From: Micromonospora costi
GTDB lineage: Bacteria; Actinomycetota; Actinomycetes; Mycobacteriales; Micromonosporaceae
Length of the DNA stretch: 64,000 bases
Assembly (NCBI RefSeq): GCF_003626655.1
Contig: NZ_RBAN01000006.1
Coordinates: 124,001-188,000, forward strand
Reading direction: 5' to 3'
Shown: positions 58,864 through 64,000 of the stretch, piece after piece
Layout of the letters: the number at the start of each line of letters is the position of its first letter
How positions within the stretch are numbered: position 1 is the first letter of the stretch
Position numbers and translations under genes: made by a program
Notes under the pieces: model-generated
Told to the model about the DNA's origin: nothing
Seen by the model: the letters and a program-made list of their open reading frames with translations, nothing else
Databases searched by the model: none

Positions 58864-61800
58864 TCACTTCGCGTTGAAGTAGCTGGCCTCCGGGTGGTGC
58901 ACCACGATGGCGTCGGTGGCCTGCTCCGGCATCAGCTGGAACTCCTCGGACAGCTGCACGCCGATCCGCTCCGCCCCGAGCAGCTCCACGATCTTCGCCC
59001 GGTCCTCCAGGTCGGGGCACGCCGGGTAGCCGAAGGCGTACCGGCAGCCGCGGTAGTCGGTGCGCAGCAGGCCGGCCAGGTCCGTCGGGTCGTCGTCGGC
59101 CACCGTACGGCCGCCGGGCAGCGTCAGCTCGGCGCGCACCCGCTTGTGCCAGTACTCGGCCAGCGCCTCGGTGAGCTGCACGGACAGGCCGTGCACCTCC
59201 AGGTAGTCGCGGTACTCGTTGCGGGCGAACAGCTTCGCCGTGTACTCGCTGATCGGCTGCCCCACGGTGACCAGCTGCAGGGCCACCACGTCCAGCTCCT
59301 CACCCCGCGGCCGGAAGAAGTCGGCCAGACAGAGCCGCCGCTCCTGGCGCTGCCGAGGGAAGGAGAACCGGGCCCGCTCGGCGTGGCCGTTCTCGTCGAG
59401 CACCACGAGGTCGTTGCCCTCGCTGTACGCGGGGAAGTACCCGTACACGACGGCCGCCTCGAGCACCTGGTCGGCGATGAGCCGGTCCAGCCAGTACCGC
59501 AGCCGGGGCCGCCCCTCGGTCTCCACCAGCTCCTCGTACGACGGACCCGTGCCGCCCCGGGCGCCGCGCAGCCCCCACTGTCCGAGGAACGTGGCCCGCT
59601 CGTCGAGCAGCGCCGCGTAGTCCGCGAGGGGCACACCCTTGACCACCCGGGTGCCGAAGAACGGCGGGGCCGGCACCTGGACGTCCCGCGCCACGTCCGA
59701 GCGCACCGAGGCGTCGTCCAGCGCCGGCAGCGACTCGGTGACGACCGCCCGCTGCCGCTCCCGGCGCGCCCGGCGGGCCGCGAGAGCCGCCTCCCGCTCC
59801 GGGTCGACCACGGGCGCGCCGCCGCGCTTGGCGGCCATCACCCGGTCCATGAGGGCCAGGCCCTCGAACGCGTCGCGCGCGTAGTGCACCTGGCCGGGGA
59901 ACATCGACCGCAGGTCGTCCTCGACGTACGCCCGGGTCAGCGCGGCCCCGCCGAGCAGGACCGGCCAGCGTTCCGCGACCCCGCGACTGGCCATCTCGGC
60001 CAGGTTCTCCTTCATGATGACCGTGCTCTTGACCAGCAGGCCGGACATGCCGATGGCGTCGGCGCGGTGCTCCTCGGCGGCGTCGAGGATCGCGTTGATC
60101 GGCTGCTTGATGCCGATGTTGACGACGTCGTAGCCGTTGTTGGACAGGATGATGTCCACCAGGTTCTTGCCGATGTCGTGCACGTCGCCCTTCACGGTGG
60201 CGAGCACGATGCGCCCCTTGCCGTCGTCGTCCGTCTTCTCCATGTGCGGCTCCAGGTAGGCCACCGCGGTCTTCATCACCTCGGCGGACTGGAGCACGAA
60301 CGGCAGCTGCATCTGGCCGGAGCCGAACAGCTCACCGACCACCTTCATGCCGTCCAGCAGCAGGTCGTTGATAATCGACAGCGGCGTACGCCCCTCGGCC
60401 ATCGCCGTGTCGAGGTCCGCCTCCAGGCCGGTGCGCTCGCCGTCGATGATCCGCCGCTTGAGCCGCTCGTCCAGCGGCAGCGCTGCCAGCTCCTCGGCCC
60501 GGGTGGCCCGCGCCGACGCGGCGTCGACCCCCTCGAAGATCTCGATGAACCGCTGCACCGGGTCGTACCCCTCGCGGCGCCGGTCGTGGATCAGGTCGAG
60601 CGCGACCTCGCGCTGCTCGTCGGGGATCTTCGACATCGGCAGGATCTTGCTGGCGTGCACGATCGCCGACGTCAGGCCGGCCTGCGCGCACTCGTGCAGG
60701 AAGACCGAGTTGAGCACCTGCCGGGCGGCCGGGTTCAGGCCGAACGACACGTTCGAGATGCCGAGCGTGAAGTTGACCCCCGGGTAGCGCGTCGCGATCT
60801 CCCGGATCGCCTCGATCGTCTCGATCCCGTCGCGCCGGGTCTCCTCCTGCCCCGTGGCGATGGGGAAGGTCAGCGCGTCGATGAGGATGTCCTCCCGGCG
60901 CAGCCCCCACCGGCCGGTCAGGTCGTCGATGAGCCGGGACGCCACGCGTACCTTCCAGTCCCGCGTACGGGCCTGGCCCTCCTCGTCGATGAGCAGCGCC
61001 ACCACGGCGGCGCCGTGCTCGCGGACCACCGGCATCACCCGCGCGTACCGGGACTCCGGGCCGTCGCCGTCCTCGAAGTTCACCGAGTTGACCACGCAGC
61101 GGCCGCCGAGCATCTCCAGCCCCGCCTCGATCACGGCCGGCTCGGTGGAGTCGAGCACGATCGGCAGGGTCGACGCGGTGGCGAACCGGCCGGCCAGCTC
61201 GCGCATGTCCTGCGTGCCGTCGCGCCCCACGTAGTCGACGCAGAGGTCCAGCAGGTGCGAGCCGTCGCGCGCCTGGGCGCGGGCGATCTCGACGCACGCC
61301 TGCCAGTCCCCGGCGAGCATCGCCTCCCGGAACGCCTTGGACCCGTTGGCGTTGGCGCGCTCCCCCACCATCAGGATGCTCGCGTCCTGGGCGAACGGCA
61401 CGTGGTGGTAGATCGACGAGACGCCCGCGTCGGGACGCGGCTCCCGGGCCACCGGCCGCCGTCCGCGCAGCCGCTCGACCAGCACCCGGATGTGTTCCGG
61501 GGTGGTGCCGCAACAGCCGCCGACCAGCGCGACGCCGTAGTCGGTGACGAACTGCTCCAGCGCGTCGGCCAGCTCGACGGGGCTCAACGGGAAGTACGCC
61601 CCGTCGGCGGTCAGCACGGGCAGGCCGGCGTTCGGCATCACCGACACCGGGATGCGCGCGTGCTGGGACAGGTAACGCAGGTGCTCGCCCATCTCGGCCG
61701 GGCCGGTCGAGCAGTTGAGGCCGATCAGGTCGACGCCGAGCGGCTCGAGGGCGGTCAGCGCCGCACCGATCTCGCTGCCCAGCAGCATGGTGCCGGTGGT

Positions 61801-62379
61801 CTCCACGGCCACCTGGCAGATGATCGGCACCTCCCGCCCCAGCTCGGCCCGGGCACGCTTAGCCCCGACCACGGCGGCCTTCACCTGGAGCAGGTCCTGG
61901 CAGGTCTCGATGATCAGCGCATCGGCCCCACCGGCGATCAGGCCGGCCGCGTTCTCCTGGTACGCGTCGCGCAGGGTGGCGTAGGCGGCGTGCCCGAGGG
62001 TGGGCAGCTTCGTGCCGGGGCCCATCGAGCCCAGCACGAACCGCGGCTGCTCCGACGAGGCGTACGCGTCGGCGGCCTCCCGGGCGAGCCGCGCACCCGC
62101 CTCCGACAGCTCGCGGATCCGCCCCGCGATGCCGTACTCACCGAGGTTGGGCAGGTTGGCGCCGAAGGTGTTGGTCTCCACGCAGTCCGCGCCCGCGGCC
62201 AGGTATGCCTCGTGCACGCCCCGGACCACGTCCGGCCGCGTGACGTTGAGGATCTCGTTGCAGCCCTCGAGGCCGTCGAAGTCGTCCAGGGTCAGGTCGG
62301 CCGCCTGCAGCATCGTCCCCATCGCCCCGTCGGCGATCAGGATCCGGTCCGCCAGCGCATCGAGCAACGAAGTCCGCAC
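58864..62379 (-). CDS. metH: Cobalamin-dependent methionine synthase
   Basis: A 1171-residue multidomain enzyme. The homocysteine domain (1-320) has GLNCSTGP and VGGCCGTTPEH as zinc-binding cysteines. The pterin-binding domain for methyl-tetrahydrofolate follows (about 335-610, with NANGSKAFREA). The cap and cobalamin domains contain the DVHDIGKN histidine that ligates cobalt (about 735). The C-terminal activation domain (RYAFGYPACPDL) binds SAM. The full length is normal. The GTG at 62379 lies 6 nt from a TAACCT box, so no 5' UTR and no B12 riboswitch are expected; I saw none in 62380-62550. Confidence 0.96.
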   Translation of the reverse strand: MRTSLLDALADRILIADGAMGTMLQAADLTLDDFDGLEGCNEILNVTRPDVVRGVHEAYLAAGADCVETNTFGANLPNLGEYGIAGRIRELSEAGARLAREAADAYASSEQPRFVLGSMGPGTKLPTLGHAAYATLRDAYQENAAGLIAGGADALIIETCQDLLQVKAAVVGAKRARAELGREVPIICQVAVETTGTMLLGSEIGAALTALEPLGVDLIGLNCSTGPAEMGEHLRYLSQHARIPVSVMPNAGLPVLTADGAYFPLSPVELADALEQFVTDYGVALVGGCCGTTPEHIRVLVERLRGRRPVAREPRPDAGVSSIYHHVPFAQDASILMVGERANANGSKAFREAMLAGDWQACVEIARAQARDGSHLLDLCVDYVGRDGTQDMRELAGRFATASTLPIVLDSTEPAVIEAGLEMLGGRCVVNSVNFEDGDGPESRYARVMPVVREHGAAVVALLIDEEGQARTRDWKVRVASRLIDDLTGRWGLRREDILIDALTFPIATGQEETRRDGIETIEAIREIATRYPGVNFTLGISNVSFGLNPAARQVLNSVFLHECAQAGLTSAIVHASKILPMSKIPDEQREVALDLIHDRRREGYDPVQRFIEIFEGVDAASARATRAEELAALPLDERLKRRIIDGERTGLEADLDTAMAEGRTPLSIINDLLLDGMKVVGELFGSGQMQLPFVLQSAEVMKTAVAYLEPHMEKTDDDGKGRIVLATVKGDVHDIGKNLVDIILSNNGYDVVNIGIKQPINAILDAAEEHRADAIGMSGLLVKSTVIMKENLAEMASRGVAERWPVLLGGAALTRAYVEDDLRSMFPGQVHYARDAFEGLALMDRVMAAKRGGAPVVDPEREAALAARRARRERQRAVVTESLPALDDASVRSDVARDVQVPAPPFFGTRVVKGVPLADYAALLDERATFLGQWGLRGARGGTGPSYEELVETEGRPRLRYWLDRLIADQVLEAAVVYGYFPAYSEGNDLVVLDENGHAERARFSFPRQRQERRLCLADFFRPRGEELDVVALQLVTVGQPISEYTAKLFARNEYRDYLEVHGLSVQLTEALAEYWHKRVRAELTLPGGRTVADDDPTDLAGLLRTDYRGCRYAFGYPACPDLEDRAKIVELLGAERIGVQLSEEFQLMPEQATDAIVVHHPEASYFNAK

Positions 62380-62550
62380 ACGGCCAGGTTAGTGCGGCGC
62401 GGCGCCGACGGGCCGCCGCAACCCGTGCTTCCCACATACTGTCAGCGGGATCACCCGCGCGAGCTTTCACCCACTTCGTCCGAGTGGTCGGGCCGGCCGA
62501 CCGGCGCGGCCGACGGGCCGCATCCCGGCCCGGCACGTAGGCTGACGGAC

Positions 62551-62643
62551 GTGAAGGAGAACAGGGACGCCACCGTGCACCGCCGGCGGACGACCGGGCC
62601 CGGCCCCGCCGCCCGCCACGAGCAGGGTGAGGTGAGGGCGTGA
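62551..62643 (+). CDS. Putative 30-residue leader peptide upstream of the PAC2 gene
   Basis: A short frame starting VKENRDATVHRRRT and ending QGEVRA, rich in Arg. TAGGCT (62538-62543) lies exactly 7 nt before its GTG, and its TGA overlaps the GTG of the PAC2 gene (GTGA). It may be a coupling or leader peptide of a leaderless mRNA; a non-coding explanation is also possible. Confidence 0.45.
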   Translation: MKENRDATVHRRRTTGPGPAARHEQGEVRA

Positions 62644-63509
62644 CCGAGTTCGACGGACTGCCCGTGCTGCGCTCGCCGGTGGCCATCGCCGCGTTCGAGG
62701 GCTGGAACGACGCCGCGGACGCCTCCACCGCCGCCGTCGAGCACCTGGAGCAGGTCTGGCAGGCCCGCCAGGTCGCCGAACTGGACCCGGAGGACTTCTA
62801 CGACTTCCAGGTGAGCCGGCCGACCATCACGATGGCCGAGGGCGAGACCCGCCGCGTGGAGTGGCCGACGACGCGGTTCATGGTCGCCAGCCCCGAGGGC
62901 ACCGACCGCGACGTGGTGCTGATTCGCGGCATCGAGCCGAGCATGCGCTGGCGCACCTTCTGCGAACAGGTGCTGGAGATCTGCCACAGCCTCGAGGTCG
63001 AGCGGGTGGTGCTGCTCGGCGCGCTGCTCGCCGACGTGCCGTACACCCGGCCGCTGCCGATCAGCGGCAGCGCCTCGGACTCCCGGGCCGCCGAGCGCTA
63101 CCAGCTCACCCCCACCCGCTACGACGGGCCGACCGGCATCGTGGGCGTCCTTCAGGACGCGTGCACCCGCGCCGAGGTCGACGCCGTCTCGTTCTGGGTG
63201 CACGTGCCGCACTACGCCAACAACCCGCCCTGCCCCAAGGCGACCCTGGCCCTGCTTCACCGGGTCGAGGAGGTCCTGGACCTGCCGGTGCCGATGGCCG
63301 ACCTCGCCGAGGAGGCCGCCGAGTGGGAGCAGCGCGTCCGCAGCGCCGCCGAGCAGGACGCCGAACTCGGCGAGTACGTCCGCGAGCTGGAGGAACGGGT
63401 CGGCGACGCCGGCATCACGCCGCTGACCGGCGATGAGATCGCCCAGGAGTTCGAGAAGTACCTGCGCCGGCGCGGCGGCTCGGCCGGCCCCACCGCCGGC
63501 TCCTGGTAG
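62640..63509 (+). CDS. PAC2 family protein
   Basis: A 289-residue protein. VAIAAFEGWNDAADAST is the PAC2 start, DVVLIRGIEPSMRWRTF and VVLLGALLADVPYTRPLPI follow, and the C-terminal 70 residues are an acidic helical region. PAC2 proteins are named after a eukaryotic proteasome assembly chaperone. In actinobacteria the role is unknown; this copy is 25 kb from the proteasome genes. The GTG at 62640 overlaps the end of a short leader frame. Confidence 0.88.
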   Translation: MTEFDGLPVLRSPVAIAAFEGWNDAADASTAAVEHLEQVWQARQVAELDPEDFYDFQVSRPTITMAEGETRRVEWPTTRFMVASPEGTDRDVVLIRGIEPSMRWRTFCEQVLEICHSLEVERVVLLGALLADVPYTRPLPISGSASDSRAAERYQLTPTRYDGPTGIVGVLQDACTRAEVDAVSFWVHVPHYANNPPCPKATLALLHRVEEVLDLPVPMADLAEEAAEWEQRVRSAAEQDAELGEYVRELEERVGDAGITPLTGDEIAQEFEKYLRRRGGSAGPTAGSW

Positions 63510-63577
63510 CCCTCCCGGCTCACGGGATCCATCCGTTCCACCCGGGACACCGCCGGATCGCCGGTCCACTCGATTCC

Positions 63578-63614
63578 AAAGCCCGGGCCACGACCGGTTC
63601 GTGGCCCGGGCTTT
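63578..63614 (+). terminator. Very strong terminator after the PAC2 gene
   Basis: A perfect 16-bp stem, 63578-63593 with 63599-63614 and a CCGGT loop, followed by a T-rich run (CGTCTTTTCCCC). Confidence 0.88.
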
Positions 63615-63649
63615 CGTCTTTTCCCCGCCCGGGCTTTCGTCTTTTCCCC
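63604..63649 (+). repeat. 23-bp tandem duplication of the terminator tail
   Basis: GCCCGGGCTTTCGTCTTTTC plus CCC occurs at 63604-63626 and again, without change, at 63627-63649. It duplicates the 3' arm and T-tract of the terminator. Confidence 0.9.
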
Positions 63650-63715
63650 CGGTCGTGAGTCGCGCTGCCGGTGGTGGCGTGTCGGGGTGGCGCGCCGCAC
63701 ACCGTGTACGGCATC

Positions 63716-63727
63716 CTAGGAACCTAG
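63716..63727. promoter_or_regulatory. Inverted repeat upstream of the GntR gene
   Basis: CTAGG-AA-CCTAG at 63716-63727 lies 20 bp before the ATG of the GntR regulator, a place and size fitting an autoregulatory operator. Confidence 0.35.
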
Positions 63728-63747
63728 CTGTGATCAGGGAGGCGGGC

Positions 63748-64000
63748 ATGGAGATCAACCCGGGGGCGGCCGAGTTCCCGCACCGGCAGATCGCGACGCA
63801 GCTCAAGGCCCGGGTGCGGCGCGGCGACTGGGCCCCGGGCGAGCGGCTGCCCTCCATCCCGGCCATGGCCGAGATGTTCGGCGTCGCGAAGCAGACCGTG
63901 CAACGCGCCGTCGACCAGCTGCGGGTCGAGGGCGTCCTCATCACGAAGCCGGGCTCCGGCACGTACGTCCGGGGGACCCGGCGGCGGCTCAACCGCCTGG
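63748..64000 (+). CDS. GntR family transcriptional regulator (3' end missing)
   Basis: The first 84 codons of a regulator that runs off the window. FPHRQIATQLKARVRRGDW and LPSIPAMAEMFGVAKQTVQRAVDQL form the GntR winged helix, with GVLITKPGSGTYVRG as the wing. The effector domain is not visible, so the subfamily (HutC or YtrA type) cannot be assigned. The ATG is preceded by AGGGAGG. Confidence 0.88.
   Translation, partial: MEINPGAAEFPHRQIATQLKARVRRGDWAPGERLPSIPAMAEMFGVAKQTVQRAVDQLRVEGVLITKPGSGTYVRGTRRRLNRL

Noticed and set aside
62380..62550. Cobalamin or SAM riboswitch ahead of metH
   Set aside because: The metH promoter box lies only 6 nt before its start codon, and no conserved riboswitch core was recognised in the upstream region.
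58705..62643. A 1312-codon open frame opposite metH
   Set aside because: It is an antisense shadow of metH without recognisable motifs; only its last 30 codons (from 62551) were kept as a possible leader.

Overview
The window is very GC-rich, densely packed DNA from an actinobacterium. The Pup-proteasome genes (pup, dop, pafA, prcBA, arc), the pafBC/tatAC/helY neighbourhood, many GTG starts, many apparently leaderless genes and secreted GH18 chitinase with ricin-type lectin repeats together point to the Micromonosporaceae, probably a Micromonospora-like organism (inference). No rRNA, tRNA, phage, insertion sequence or CRISPR array was seen.

Layout. 1-8.4 kb: partial histidine phosphatase, Lrp regulator, acyl-CoA dehydrogenase and M24 peptidase pair, chitinase, an HxlR regulator fused to a peroxiredoxin divergent from an MFS exporter, and a 5'-3' exonuclease. 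8.5-19.3 kb: conserved actinobacterial block helY, HAD hydrolase, lipid kinase, tatC-tatA, pafC-pafB, cation efflux protein and a DUF3866 protein. 19.3-22.3 kb: oxalate-decarboxylase-like bicupin, a dispersed-repeat-like element and pafA. 22.4-29.5 kb: a complete dTDP-L-rhamnose set (rfbC, rfbA, rfbB, rfbD), then a tightly overlapping run of DUF2304 protein, GT2 enzyme, flippase-like protein and rhamnosyltransferase-like GT2. 29.6-37.6 kb: prcA, prcB, a decayed endonuclease VII-like gene, pup, dop, a large GT-C-like membrane protein, and the ARC ATPase. 37.7-42 kb: ferredoxin, tRNA m1A58 methyltransferase, site-2 protease and RecB-type nuclease. 42-47.6 kb: two-component system followed by a MacB-type ABC exporter. 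47.7-58.9 kb is more accessory: HAD phosphatase, zinc peptidase, a methyltransferase relic, a DGPF/ECF sigma pair, vanadium haloperoxidase, cation antiporter, Tat-exported PhoX-like protein, SDR relic, a chimeric DUF385/aldo-keto reductase and an AraC regulator. 58.9-64 kb: metH, a PAC2 protein behind a short leader ORF, and a partial GntR regulator.

How the genes connect. Pup is deamidated by Dop, ligated by PafA and delivered by ARC to the PrcAB proteasome; PafBC is the DNA-damage-response activator usually found near these genes. Here the rhamnose/glycan cluster sits between prcA and pafA, and a GT-C protein sits between dop and arc, so the envelope-glycan genes and the proteasome genes are interleaved. 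The DUF2304-GT2-flippase order resembles the mycobacterial polyprenyl-phosphate-sugar module, and I propose that it supplies a lipid-linked sugar to an outward-facing GT-C enzyme. The other points most worth a second look are the two-cysteine HxlR-peroxiredoxin fusion, the DUF385-AKR chimera, four tandem 59-bp repeats that provide both a stop codon and a ribosome binding site between rfbA and rfbC, and a consistent TANNNT box 6-7 nt before about 18 start codons.
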